64,000 nucleotides of DNA, taken from Adiantum capillus-veneris. Taxonomy: Eukaryota > Streptophyta > Polypodiopsida > Polypodiales > Pteridaceae. Each line of letters opens with the position of its first letter. The stretch's first letter is position 1. The DNA is taken from assembly GCA_014529385.2 (NCBI GenBank), contig CM043956.1:64732620-64796619 (forward strand). The letters are read 5' to 3'. The notes beneath the pieces were generated by a model. The model was not told the DNA's origin, ran no database searches, and worked only from the letters and a program-made list of their open reading frames with translations. The position numbers and the translations under genes were made by a program. Positions 12,741-25,175 of this stretch are shown piece by piece.

Positions 12741-13164
12741 TACCTCTCCGTTGGAAAGCAACTGTCCTCAGTTGCGAAGATAAAAAGCTGCAAACAATAA
12801 TTGTCAAAAACAATGATTAGAAATCTGTATCAAATAGTTAAAAAAATCCATGAAATTAGACAACATTGTTTATGCCTACTGTCATCCGCATACTACCTAT
12901 TCTAGTGTCCCATACCACTAGAATAAGCAGTATATGTCATACCCTGATGAATCAGGATATCATTGGTCACACTCATCATCCATCTCATAATGTCAAGTCT
13001 CATCACATAAACACTGCCATAATCATCACCAGATACCAAATCCCAATCCAATTCCAATTCCACAATATAAGTCCAAATCCAAATCACTTTCTTTATGTAC
13101 CTGGGTAACAAAATCATACCCGTTACAGTGATGGCCAGCCAGTGCAGCATGATTTTGTGATTGG

Positions 13165-13365
13165 TGTTGCCTCATCCGGCGAGTCTACACCAATAAAGCG
13201 TGCTGCCTAGATCGGCGAGTCTGCACTAATGCTGCCTAAACCAACGGATCTGCATTGGATATTGTTTAAAAATAATAAATATGAAGTTTATCAATTTGCT
13301 GCCTAAATCGGCAGATCTGCACCAAGATGAGTATTTACACACTGCCTAAATCGGCGGATCTGTGT
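13165..13365. repeat. five scattered copies of a ~22-bp motif (tgcctaaatcggcggatctg)
   Basis: Variants of tgcctaaatcggcggatctg occur five times within 200 bp inside the LTR element near its 3' LTR. They begin near 13168, 13201, 13231, 13299 and 13342. Spacing is irregular. The function is unknown; it might be a cis element of the retroelement. Confidence 0.7.
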
Positions 13366-15030
13366 GCACATGACCAATGGACTAGACAAAGCATAAAAAG
13401 AAAACATTTTCTATTTACTTGACACCAAATGATAGTATGTTCTAGTAGCAAAGCACTTACAAACTGTCTCTCAATATCCCAGAGAACCCTAGCTCATATG
13501 AGGAGCTGCATAGCTAATGAATGATCAAAAAATTTCATACAGTGCAAGTAGTATGGGCAGAATATAACAATGAGTCATTTAAAGAGGAAAACTTGAATAA
13601 AAACCTCCAAAAATTTGTAATTTATGCAGTTTTCAATTATTTGTATGTGTGCATAACAGTTAATAATATCAATTGATGAACGAACATTAATTCATGAAGT
13701 AGTCGTATGTCGATTCTAGAGGTTAAATAACAATAGGTTGCGAGCTATTAACACAAAGCATGACCCTTATGGACCGTGTTGATTATCTAAAATGCCAACA
13801 ATGATGAATATAAACATGGAAATAAAATGTAAATACCTGCGGAACAACAATGCCAATGGTCCGTTAAAGTATGCTTTCAGGGGTAGTTAAGATGAAGAGG
13901 TTCAACATAAATGTAAGTTGAGTAATTAATGTGATTAGAGTGGTACATATTCTTATACTTTACTTAGAGTAGAGTTCGAGCAAGCGAGAAATAGCTTTTG
14001 TCTATGGCAACACATCCTCATGGAATCTCTTATGCATGGAATTAAGATATGAAATGAGTTCTCAAAGACGCGATGTACGTGAGAAGTTTTTTTTTAATTT
14101 TTTTTAAAAAAAATAAAAACTTTGCTTGTTTAAAGTCAAGTAAAACTACACTTTACTACTGAACTGTATAAAATATACCTTGTGTACATGACGAGAGGTC
14201 ACACACAACTGCATGCTCAGTGAAAAACCATCATGAAAAGCATGGGATTAAAATAATAATGAAAATGAGAATGGAAAAGGTTCAATAAGAGCCTGCCAAA
14301 AATTCTACAGAGGCTATCGGGGAGAGTAGAGAGTTGTTTACTTTTCGCACTGGACATTAATACTGCCCCGTGGAAAGTGGGACTCAAGGGAAGTGGGAAC
14401 AAGTATCCAAAGATAAAAGGAGTAGTAAGATATATACATAGAGGGACAGGGTTCTAGTTTTGTTCTGAGTGCGAATATGTTCCCTCATGCAGTGAAATGT
14501 TACTTATGGAAAATGATGTTACTTACTCATGCAAAAATATAGATGTTATTGGAAGATGCAATTTCTAAGTCCACCTAAAGAAGGTATAAGGAAGTCTTTC
14601 AAGATGGCTACGAGTTTGCATATTTTGAAATTGCTTCGGTCGTGTTTTGTTGTTTTTGTTTTGGTAGTGTATACTAGCATTTGGTGATGCTCTACTATGC
14701 CGAACTGTGATAAAGATTTCTGATAAGGAATCTTGTGCAATCGGTATAGCTAGTAGAGAGGTGCAGGACTTTCTGATCTTCCAAAATCTGAGAAACAATC
14801 ACCAATTCCTCATCCTTTGTGTACAATATTGAATGTAAATACATGATGATTGAGGATAATAATGCGACATGGGGGTGGGGGATATATAAATAAAACTAAA
14901 AAAAATAATAATCAAATCCCTAGATCATTAGCAAATGACTACTACAAGCTACACTGCGTATTTTCTTAACTCACCTCGTCGAGTAGTTAGTCACATCGCG
15001 ATAAAGAGAAACACTTGGATGACTGTGAAG

Positions 15031-15162
<132 letters not shown>

Positions 15163-16360
15163 TTCTCGTGAAGGTTGATACAGAGAATTGTAGAGCCCAA
15201 AGCCCTTTCTAGATGAGCTTCCAATTGTGTGTGGCATCTTAGAGCAGACTGGTACATATCTATAGCTGTAGTGCTGAAAGACCAGATAAACCAAAAGAGG
15301 CACCTGGCGGAATGTATACAAGAGAGAAAAATCTTTGGAAGTTTTCAAGTGGGCATGAGAAAAGTGTTGGCCTTTGCGCCAAACTGTAGCTCTCCCCACT
15401 CTGCCAAACGAGCTTCTAGGCAAGGGTTTGAACAAGCACTCTAGATCGCTTGCCTGTAGTTCAGCCCAAGTACTGGTGTTGTGTGTTGAACTTGGCCTTA
15501 AGCTCCTCGTTTCCTTCAATGAAGCAAGAAGGGGGGATACTACCGCATACTATGATGCACCTCAGGCTCACATGTCGAGGAGCCATGGGCGGCACAAGAA
15601 GAGCCGGAGTCAGAAGCGTTAAGAAGAAGAGAGCGACTGAGGTCAGCCATTATCGTTTTCTTGGACTCTGAGTGAGAACGGGGATAACGTTGGAGATGCC
15701 GTTTTAGGTTTGACTTCTGCTTCAATTTTTTAAATGTGGGCTATGGGGTTTGCGAACTCGGCCTCTGTGGGTTGAAACTCCTGCGCATATGGCAGTGACT
15801 TGAGCCAAGCTACCACTTCAAAAGCTTCAGCCATGAGCTGCAACCTTGATAGGCAGCATGGATGGGGCTATTCGATGAGAAGAAATAGGCATGGAGTTAG
15901 CGGACAAAGGTCAACAGTGTTCCAATCCAGCTTACGAAATTGTCCGCCACACTCTTTCGCTCCTGTGTGTGTGTGTTGGAGATGCTTGGACCCACAGCTG
16001 CCATGCTTGGGGTAGGTTGGGTGTGTGCTGCAGCCATGCAACAAACCGTTACTGGCCATTGGTGTATGTTTGATCAAAGGATGGTAGACAGAGAATATTT
16101 TAACGACGCGTCGCATGGGGTAGGCAAAGTAGACCGACTCACAATTCTCGAGGTCCGCTCTGTATTGCATGGCGGTGCAATGCTGAGGTCGCTGATGTGA
16201 GGTTCATTGCGTCGCCTGCAGCCACTATGAGCACGAGCCGCATGACACCATCCAGGAAACTATGTGTGTGTGTGTGTGGTGGCAGAGAAAAACTGCTACA
16301 GCCGCAAGTGAGTGGGGACGAGACACTGTTTTGGCGGCTTCAACTGTATGCCAAGTGATG

Positions 16361-16365
<5 letters not shown>

Positions 16366-16406
<41 letters not shown>
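16366..16406. repeat. (GA)n microsatellite
   Basis: About 20 uninterrupted GA units inside the internal region of the non-coding LTR element. Confidence 0.95.
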
Positions 16407-16409
<3 letters not shown>

Positions 16410-17550
16410 TTTACTACCGCAGCTAAGTGACGAGGGCCTGCATGGCAGCAGCAGCTCAAGAGTTTATTTTTTTTAATTATTATGATTATTATTTTTTTTT
16501 TGTGTGTGTGGGTGGCAGTTTGCATGCCAAAGACGACCGCGAGATGACTGGGGGCAGGTGGGTGGCTACCATCCAAGCCTGAGGTGGGCGACACTAGCTG
16601 CATTCCAAAGGGGGGGTGTGAGACATTTGGGGAGATGGGGAGCGGCACATCATCCACGGTGATGATTGAGTCCTAGTGGGCGAGGCATGCATTGACAGTT
16701 GCCGTCGTTGCTGCTATCACTACCCATGCTTTTAGGATTATGAGGCCTTGACTGTGCGTTAAATGGGTACTCCATTACCTTTCTCCTTTGACTGTACGTT
16801 AAATTGATCAAATTGACTTGTCTGGACTAAGCTATGAAGGAGTTCACACTACTTGCCTTTGTTGACGTGCTCAGCTGCAGTGGGAAAAGTTTTGGAGGTG
16901 GTTGGCGAAGCTGGGTGGAACCTTGCATGCAGATCCCCACGCCGTGTGTATTTTACTTCTCCCTCTTGCGCCACCTTCTATGGATTATGCTTCTCCTGTA
17001 GTCTTTAATTAAAATTACACATTATTATGGCTTTCTGTGAGTCTCACAAAATTGAATTGAGGGTCGTTCCCACTAAGCTAAGAGATGGTGGTCTCGTCCC
17101 TTTTTCTCCTTCACTCGGACACTCCCAAGGTCTCTCGGGTTTATTCCTACAACAAGCGACCATGAATTCTTCTTCTTCTCGTAGCTCATACAAAACTAAT
17201 CAAACTTCTAGTACTTATAAATCAACCATCCTAGGCTTAAAGTATATACACAATATGAGAGCTTAATCTCTTTCTTCCCGTACTCGAATTCGAACGCATG
17301 CATCATATTAACGAATATTATGCTCTAAATTATACTAATTTATCCTTGCCTGTATAGATATTCAATTAATCTTTAAAAAGTCCAATATCTTTAAATAATT
17401 TGAAATACTTATGATGCAAGGAGGTTTGTAATAATCACGTAGCTCTAATTTTAAACAGGAGAAGTTAAGTGTAATTAAGCATGACTTATCTTTGTTCACC
17501 ATAATCCTTTATAGTCATCATCGAGCTGCAAGTCCAAGAGCATAGCCACA

Positions 17551-17562
17551 GCTCTGATACCA
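17551..17562 (-). other. primer-binding site (initiator tRNA-Met) of the non-coding LTR element
   Basis: The minus strand reads TGGTATCAGAGC one base inside the 5' LTR. This is the common plant primer-binding site complementary to the 3' end of initiator tRNA-Met. It fixes the orientation of the element. Confidence 0.92.
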
Positions 17563-17563
17563 C

Positions 17564-18053
17564 TGCTACAGCCGGAAACATGGCTGCCCTGCAAAATACC
17601 CAAGATAACACAATATCTAGCATAAACTAACAAATCTGCCTACCTGGTGATTCCCATAGCACATAAACCACGACGTTGCGAACAGAGAGAGAGACTGAGA
17701 GAGAAGCAGAGCAAGAGAGCACGTGTAGGCGCACCTCCTAGAGCGGAGTGCTACGCCGGCACGGTGAGAGAGAAGAAGTGGAGAGGAGAGAAGAATAAGG
17801 CAGACACTGGGTGCAATCTCCCCCCGTCCAAGAGTGACCATTTCCCTCTTCCACGTATTTGTTATATAGATTTCTTGAATGGTCAATTTGGTTACAAATT
17901 GGCCGGCCGGTCATAAATGACCAAAGCTCATAAAAGAGCACTTGAATAATAAAATGTACATGATATACATATACCCATTTGCATAGGACAAGCTGGGTCT
18001 AGTCTTTTCCACCTGTGAGTTGTAATAAATAATAAAATATCAATTCTATAACA
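17564..18053 (-). repeat. 5' LTR of the non-coding LTR element
   Basis: 490 bp, bounded by TG...CA on the minus strand. It contains an uninterrupted version of the sequence into which the copia element jumped in the sister LTR (ggctgccctgcaaaatac), so it serves as an internal empty-site reference. It is followed on the plus strand by TGAAT at 18054-18058. Confidence 0.93.
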
Positions 18054-18058
18054 TGAAT

Positions 18059-18423
18059 CATCTTCAAAGTCCGTTTGCATTTTTTCTACAAATCCATTTG
18101 CCGCGAGCTCTAACCTAACCTATAATCTCATCAAACCTATAACCTAATCCTAAACTAACCTAACATAAACTATAACCTAAACCTAACCTATAGGATAACC
18201 TAAATGAAGTTTGTTTGCGTCTTTTGAAGTACACGAGTTATCTTCGAAGTCTGTTTGCGTTTTTCCTACTATTTGTCGCTAGCTCTAACCTAGCCTATAA
18301 TCTAACCTAACCTATAACCTAAGCCTAATCTAACCTAACATAATCTAACCTATAACCTAAACCTAACCTATAACCTAACCTAACCGAAGTCCATTTGAAT
18401 TTTTAGAAGTACACAAGTCATCT
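18059..18423. repeat. degenerate TAACC/TATAACC-rich repeat (right segment of the split array)
   Basis: It continues the array that ends at 6701. The spacer 'tcttcaaagtccgtttgcattttttc' directly follows the TGAAT duplicate, then runs of cctaacctataacctaa. Two spacer-plus-run units are visible. Confidence 0.85.
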
Positions 18424-19030
18424 ACATTTGGCCGTTAATAGATGGACGTTGTGTTCAAATGGTTGAAACTTATGGTATGGTGTGTAAAGCCGCGTAAGTT
18501 AAGCAGCTCCAAAGTGGATTAGGATAGCAATTAGCCATTTCAAGCCGCTTAGGGCTAGCCACCTAGGGTTACCGTCATAGGACTAGTGTTGATCTAGCCA
18601 CTAATAGATGGCTGTATTTTGGAGTTTTAGGGTGCGCTATTTAAAGTTGTCTAGGTTTGGCCGTCTAGGGTTCTATGGATTCCGTTTTGGTTGCCAATAG
18701 ATGGAGCACCGTGTTCTGATGGTTAGGGAACAATATGTAAAGCTGCTAAGGTAAAGCGCTCTAAAACATATTAGGATATTGTTAGGCCATTTAGTTTGCT
18801 TAGCGATAGTTGTTAAGGGTTATCGCCTTTAGATTAGAGACTTTTGTTTTGGTGGCTAATGCATTACTATAATTGGAGCATTGGGGTAGGCTATGTAAAT
18901 CCGCTTAGGTTTGACAACTTTTGATTTGTTCACTCCAAATCCAATTAGTGTAGTTCTTGGCCATTTCAATCTACTAATAGGGTTAGAGGGTTATGGTTTA
19001 GACACTGTTAGATGGTCATGTTTGGACGTT
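18424..19030. repeat. diverged tandem repeat with ~265-bp period
   Basis: The segment around 'aatagatgg...gtgttc(a/t)(a/g)atggtt...tgtaaagc(c/t)gc' at about 18436 recurs at about 18702, with a partial third copy near 18850. Divergence is high. No ORF is present. Confidence 0.5.
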
Positions 19031-19082
19031 TCACCGATAAGTGTTTAGAATAACATAAATGTACATAAGTTCTAACTGTCCG

Positions 19083-19442
19083 AACACAACATCCATCTAT
19101 AACCTAAACATGAGCTAACTTAAAATATAACCTAACCTAACCTTTTATGTACAACCTATAACCTAACCTAACCTAACCTATAACCTAACTTGTTGCCTAA
19201 ACCTGACCTAAAATCTAGCTAACCTATCTTATAACCTATAACATAATTTTTTTTAACCTTTAATTTAAACCTAACCTAGAACCTAACATTTAAGCTAACC
19301 TAACATAATCAACGTCCTATAAGCTAAGCTAACCTAACGTAACTTAACATATAACCTAAATTATACTTAACATATAACCTATATATACCCTAACCTAACA
19401 TATAACCTAAACTAAACCTAACCAAAACCTAAAACCTAAACC
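19083..19442. repeat. TAACC/TATAACC-rich repeat (third segment)
   Basis: Nearly continuous variants of cctaacctataaccta without the spacer. It lies about 250 bp from the 3' end of the first Penelope-like copy. Confidence 0.85.
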
Positions 19443-19699
19443 TCATCAGTCGCATAATTTAAAAAATGACATAATTCAAAATAAAATTTCTTCAAAACAA
19501 GATTTTTTCATAAACCAAAACAAAAAAAAATCACAATTCAAAACGAAATTTCACAACACAAACCATAATTTCTTTTAAAGCATTTAAAGTTTAAAGCATT
19601 GAAAGTTTAAGCATGAAATTTTCTTTTATCAATATACAAATTAATTTAAATAAATTTAATATACATTAAAAGTTCAAGCACTCATGTTAATTAAAAAAT
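19443..19699. other. AT-rich stretch, nothing recognised
   Basis: A-rich sequence with runs of aaaa and ttaaa between the TAACC array and the Penelope-like copy. No gene is seen. Confidence 0.6.
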
Positions 19700-22600
19700 A
19701 GTATTTTTGGCGAGTGAAACTTGTTTTCGACACAAGGGTAATGGCAAAAGGGGGGGGGGCGGGGGGGGGGGAGGGAAGAAGACTACACAAGATTCTACAC
19801 CAAACGCGTTTCGCTATATTAGCTCATCAATGGTGTAAACAAAAAGGGAGGGAGGAGGGGGTTTAAGTAGGGAGTCAAGGTTCAAAAACTTGTACAAAGT
19901 ACCATAGTTAGGGAGGAGAGGCTAGTTTGGAAGGTGAGTCATTCCTCTTTAAATGTGGGGGGTACAAGCAAAAAAGGGTGGGAAAATATTTTTAGGTGGG
20001 AAGTAAAAGAAGGGAGTACAAGTCACTTGGGGGCTTATTTTTAATGAGGACCTTAGTAAAGGCTAGTCAATCAAAATTTGAATGAGCCATGTGTGAAGGT
20101 TAGGAAGAGGTATAGGGAAAAAATAAAGGGAGGTAGAGGAGTTAGTGGAGTAAGTGGAGGGGAGGATAGCAAGGTTAGGTAGGGTCGGGTTTAAGGGAGA
20201 GGAGGGTGCCGAGATTTGGAGAATTAAGCCAACATACCATAGGTTTAGGAAGGTGCATGAGTTCGGGATCACTATTGAGAAGCTTAGTAAGGGGTTTGTT
20301 GATGGTGTAGGAGAGGTTTAGAGTGCAGGTAAGGAGAGAGAAGGGAATTTTTACAATGGTTGGTGAAAGCTCAGTTCTATGTGTTTTATGAAGTAGAGAT
20401 GGTCTTACCTCATAAGAAACAAAAAGGAAACAAGCTTCCAAAAGGGAGAGGGGATAGCCTTTACCTCTAAGTCTGGTATAAAAGAGGTTGCGAATAGTGA
20501 TGAAGCCTGCAAGAGAGCTTTTTCAGACAATGTATCTTTTGAGTTCTACAAGGATGAAAGCAATTTTTTGGTGTGTTGGATGCCAAGACTACCAAGGAAT
20601 GTAGTTGTAGGAGTTGAGGCTTTTTTGGTGACAATGTGAATCAAGAATACCAAAGGTGGCAAAAGACGGTCCTTTGAAGAAATGGATATCCAAAATGAAA
20701 GCCTCTTGAGAGGATATGGAAGAGGTGATTTTAATATGCTCTTGGAGAGGATGTCCATAACTTTGAAGGAGCTTTCTGAAACCAGAAGTAGGACCATCCC
20801 AAATGCCGAAGGCCTCATCGATGAATCGTTTGAAATAAAGAAGGGAAGGGGAGACGAGTAACTTGATGCCCTCTTCAAGGAAACAAAGGAAAAGGCATGT
20901 GTAAACCACTGCAAAATTTGATCCCATTGCTGTGGCTTTGGTTTGATGCCAAACATTGCCTTTGAAAGAGAGATAGTGATGATTTATGATGAGAGAGGCT
21001 AGGGACATAATGAAGTGCACTTTAGGTGAGGGGAAAAATTCTTGGATGGAATTTTTGAGGGCTAAGAGTCCCTCCATAATGGGAATGCTACGATAGAGGG
21101 ACTCTACATCAAAAGAGAAGAGGATAATATGCGGAGGAAAGGGGGTGGATACAAGGTCAAAGATAAGGGAGGGGGAATCTTTTAGGTGTTGGTTTTTAGA
21201 TAAGAGGATAGGGTAGAGTTGTGAGTGGAGCCATTTGGAGGCATTTTCTAAAATATATCCCTTGTAGGAGCAAATGTGGTGTCCTACAAGGAATGGTTTA
21301 TGGATTTTGGGTAGGAGAAAAAAGGGGCAAGGTTTTGGCTTAACTAGGGAAGAGGAGAGGATGAAATCCCTTTCGTTGTTAAGGAGAAGGGGTAGTTCAA
21401 AATCATAGAGGTGAGGAGGGAGGAAGCAAAAGCTAGAGGAGGGGAAGAGATTTTGGAATAGGTAGAGGGGTCCATGAGGTGACGAAAGGCTTCTTTTTCA
21501 TACCAAACTTTGGAGAGAACAACGGGACCAAGGTTTCTATCCGTAGGTTTGATTATAATGTTTTGGTTATTTCTTATGGAAGATAGGGCATTCATGAGAA
21601 AAGGTTTGGTGTGGAAAGGAGGAGAAAAGGAGAGAAGAGAATTGAGGAGAGTGAACACATTTTTAAAAGCCAAGTTTAGAGTAGAGGAAAGTAGAGGTGG
21701 ATTCCAAGTAGGATTAGGAATAGATAGAGAGAGGGTAGAGGGAGGGGAGGAGTCCTTAAAAAACATTCTAAAGTGGAAGCTTCTTTTTAAATTTGAGTAG
21801 GCTTTAAGAATGGAATACTGAGGGGGTGGAGGACAAGGAGGGATATAATTGAGCCCAAGACCTAGGAGTTTATGTTAAGAGGAAGAAAGGGGGTGACTTG
21901 AGACATTGTGAGAAGAGAGGTTTGTAATTTTGTGCTCAAGAGTGAAGATAGAAATATTTCTTAGAATCAATATATTAAAGAGGTGAGGTTAGTAAGAGGA
22001 AGCCAAAATTTATGACGCATTTTTCCGGAGTGGGAGGGATGGGGGAGGAGAGGGAAAGTACAAGGAGGAGGGGTCCAAAGGTGAGGAAAAAGGGGGGGTT
22101 TGTAGAAGAGCAAGTGGACCCAAGAGGTAGGGAGGCTAAACTCGGGATGTAGCGGCTTGGTTTGGGGCATACGGGGAGGTTTGGGGGGAGGAGAGGGTAA
22201 GGGAGAAGGGTTGCTAGAAGACGGAGAGGGATTTTTTGGAGTGTTTAAAATAGGGAGATTACAAGAGGGGGTGGAGTGGCGAGGGTACAAAGTAAGGGGG
22301 GAGGGTTGAGGTTTTTAAAATGGTTGACGACCGAATTCCTCATGGGAATTTTTAGCCAGGGAAGGGTATGGTTTGGAAGGTTTGGATTGGAAGGTTTGGA
22401 TTGGAAGGAGGGAGGCTTGGGATGGGTAGTGTGGTGAGGGCGTTTAAGAAAAGAGGGTTTATGAGGAGGAGAGAGGAGCTTTTTCATTTGTGTGGTGACC
22501 TCGTGATGTACCAATTCACCCACAGTTTCCTCTTTAGAAAGGGATTCCACTTCTTCTAGGAGAGAGATTTATGACCTCTTCTTAGCATTATGAGCCGCCA

Positions 22601-22740
22601 TTCTCAAGGAAGAGGCTAAGGGAGTTTGTAGGATTTCATTCTGTAGGAGGGCATCAAATTCATTGAGGGATGTTTGCTTCCAAACAAGGAGTTGGTTGCC
22701 CAAGCCGAGGGAAGCAGCCTAGGGAAGGAGATGGGTGCAA
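19700..22740 (-). mobile_element. Penelope-like element copy 1 (minus), decayed
   Basis: The element runs 5' to 3' from about 22740 down to 19700. Minus-strand ORFs give Penelope-type reverse transcriptase blocks: KPTDRNLGPVVLSKVWYE near 21520, LPKIHKP and a GRPICSYKGYIL-like block near 21240-21330, then DVESLYRSIPIMEG near 21065-21110, MGSNFAVVYTCLF near 20900, FIDEAFGIWDG near 20810, FILDIHFFKG near 20680 and HPTHQKIAF near 20570. The catalytic YxDD box reads FIDEAF, so the second aspartate has been lost. Frames shift repeatedly. I see no GIY-YIG endonuclease after the RT, which matches the endonuclease-less class (Athena/Coprina-like) but could also be truncation. The 3' end has a G-run at 19751-19772 and a hammerhead-like motif. 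Confidence 0.82.
19797..19836 (-). ncRNA. hammerhead-ribozyme-like motif at the 3' end of Penelope copy 1
   Basis: On the minus strand: stem I ACACCA/TGGTGT, then TTGATGA, stem II GCTA-ATA-TAGC (perfect), GAAA, a self-complementary ACGCGT stem III, and a TTT cleavage-site triplet. This is the order and spacing of a minimal type I hammerhead, a feature known from Penelope-like elements. One conserved core base differs (C3 is T). The very short palindromic stem III would favour a dimeric form. Self-cleavage has not been shown. Confidence 0.6.
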
Positions 22741-22744
22741 GATT

Positions 22745-25175
22745 TTCCCCTGCTCCTTGTACTTTCCCTCTCCTCCCCCATTCCTCCCACTCCGGAAAAA
22801 TGCGTCATAAATTTTGGCTTCCTCTTACTAACCTCACCTCTTTAATATATTGATTCTGAGAAATATTTCTATCTTCACTCTTGAGCACAAAATTACAAAC
22901 CTCTCTTCTCACAATGTCTTAAGTCACCCCCTTTCTTCCTCTTAACATAAACTCCTAGGTCTTGGGCTCAATTATATCCCTCCTTCTCCTCCACCCCCTC
23001 AGTATTCTATTCTTAAAGCCTACTCAAATTTAAAAAGAAGCTTCCACTTTAAAAAAAATTTTAAGGACTCCTCCCCTCCCTCTACCCTCTCTCTATCTAT
23101 TCCTAATCCTACTTGGAATCCACCTCTACTTTCCTCTAATCTAAACTTGGCTTTTAAAAATGTGTTCACTCTCCTCAATTCTCTTCTCTCCTTTTCTCCT
23201 CCTTTCCACACCAAACCTTTTCTCATGAATGCCCTATCTTCCATAAGAAATAACCAAAACATTATAATCAAACCCACGGATAGAAACCTTGGTCCCGTTG
23301 TCCTCTCCAAAGTTTGGTATGAAAAAGAAGCCTTTCGTCACCTCATGGACCCCTCTACCTATTCCAAAAATCTCTTCCCCTCCTCTAGCTTTTGCTTCCT
23401 CCCTCCTCACCTCTATGATTTTGAACTACCCCCTTCTCCCTAACAACGAAATGGATTTCATCCTCTCCTCTTCTCTAGTTAAGCCAAAACCTTGCCCCTT
23501 TTTTCTCCTACCCAAAATCCATAAACCATTCCTTGTAGGACGCCCCATTTGCTCCTACAAGGGATATATTTTATAAAATGCCTCAAAAGGCTCCACGCAC
23601 AAATCTACCCTATCCTCTTATCTAAAAACCAACACCTAAAAGATTCCCACTCCCTTAATCTTGGACCTTGTAGCCACCCCCTTTCCTCCGCATATTATCC
23701 TCTTCTCTTTTGATGTAGAGTCTCTCTATCGTAGCATCCCCATTATGGAGGTACTCTTGGCCCTAAAAAATTCCATCCAAGAATTTTTCCCCTCACCTAA
23801 AGTGCACTTCATTATGTCCCTAGCCTCTCTCATCCTAAATCATCACTATCTCTCTTTCAAAGTCGAAGTTTGGTATCAAAGCAATGGCACAGCAATGGGA
23901 TTAAATTTTGCAGTGGTTTACGCATGCCTTTTCCTTTGTTCCCTAGAAGAGGGCATGAAGTTACTCACCTCCCCTTCCCTTCTTTATTTCAAACAATTCG
24001 TCGATGATGCCTTTGGCATTTGGGATGGTTCTACTTCCGGTTTAAGAAAGCTCCTTCAAAGTTATGGACATCCTCTCCAAGAGCATATTAAAATCACCTC
24101 TTCCATATCCTCTCAATAGGCTTTCATTTTGGATATCCATTTCTTCAAAGGACCCTCTTTTGCCACCTTCGGTATTCTTGATTCACACTGTCACCAAAAA
24201 AGCCTCAACTCCTACAACTACATTCCTTGGCAGTCTTGGCATCCAACACACCAAAAAATTGCTTTCATCCTTGCAGAACTCAAAAGATACATTGTCCGGG
24301 AAAGCTCTCTTGCAGGCTTCATCACTATTCGCAACCTCTTTAATACCAGACTTAGAGCTAAAGGCTATTCCCCCTCCCTTTTGAAAGCTTTTTTATTTTT
24401 TGTTTCTTATGAGGTAAGACCATCTCTACTTCATAAAACACATAGAATTGAGCTTTCACCGACCATTGTAAAAATTCCCTTCTCTCCCCTTACCCGCACT
24501 CTAAACCTCTCCCGCACCATCAACAAAGCCCCTCACTAAGCTTCTCAATAGTGATCCCGAACTCATGCACCTTCCCAAACCTATCGTATGTTGGATTAAT
24601 TCTCCAAATATCGGCACCTTCCTCTCCCTTAAACCCAACCCTACTAAACCCGACCCTACCTAACCTTGCTATCCTCCCCTCCACTTACTCCACTAACTTC
24701 TCCACCTCCCTTTATGTTTCCCCTATAGCTCTTCCTAACCTTCACACAGGGCTCATTCAAAATTTGATTGACTAGCCTTTACTAAGGCCCTCTTTAAAAA
24801 TAAGCCCCCAAGTGACTTGTACTCCCTTCTTTTACTTCCCACCTAAAAATATTTTCCCACCCTTTTTTGCTTTTACCCCCCACATTTAAAGAGGGATTGC
24901 TCACCTTCCAAACTAGCCTCTCCTCCCTAACTATGGTACTTTGTACAAGTTTTTGAACCTTGACTCCCTACTTAAACCCCCTCCTCCCTCCCTTTTTGTT
25001 TACACCATTGATGAGCTAATATAGTGAAACGCGTTTGGTGTAGAATCTTGTGTAGTTCCTCTTTTTTCCTCCCCCCCCCCCCCCCCCCCCTCCCTTTTGC
25101 CATTTTTCTATTTGTTTTCCATAACCCTTGTGTCAGAAACAAGTTTTGCTCACCCAAAATACTATTTTTTAATTA
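22745..25175 (+). mobile_element. Penelope-like element copy 2 (plus), head to head with copy 1
   Basis: This is the reverse-complement counterpart of about 19700-22075. It starts within the coding region (gtactttccctctcctcccc) and runs to the same 3' terminus, including the C-run at 25068-25090 and the hammerhead-like motif at 25002-25041. RT blocks: KPTDRNLGPVVLSKVWYE near 23270-23325, LPKIHKPFLVGRPICSYKGY near 23505-23570, DVESLYRSIPIMEV near 23715, FVDDAFGIWDG at about 23995-24030, LDIHFFKGPSF near 24130, HPTHQKIAFILAELKRYI near 24240-24295. The catalytic DD is retained here, but the ORF is broken by frame changes (for example near 23450, 23640 and 24117) and cannot encode a full enzyme. 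Confidence 0.85.
25002..25041 (+). ncRNA. hammerhead-ribozyme-like motif at the 3' end of Penelope copy 2
   Basis: It has the same architecture as the motif in copy 1. The only difference in the 40 nt is T for C at the last base of stem II, which keeps a G-U pair. The core again has TTGATGA in place of CTGATGA. Confidence 0.58.

Noticed and set aside
19083-19836. Telomere attachment of Penelope copy 1 next to TAACC repeats
   Set aside because: The sense strand of the copy is followed by the G-rich strand of the repeat, opposite to what priming from a telomeric 3' end would give. About 250 bp of other sequence also lies between them.
23020-23310. Minus-strand ORF within Penelope copy 2 and its equivalents in copies 1 and 3
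   Set aside because: They are antisense to the RT reading frame, open in all copies only because of the pyrimidine-rich sense strand.
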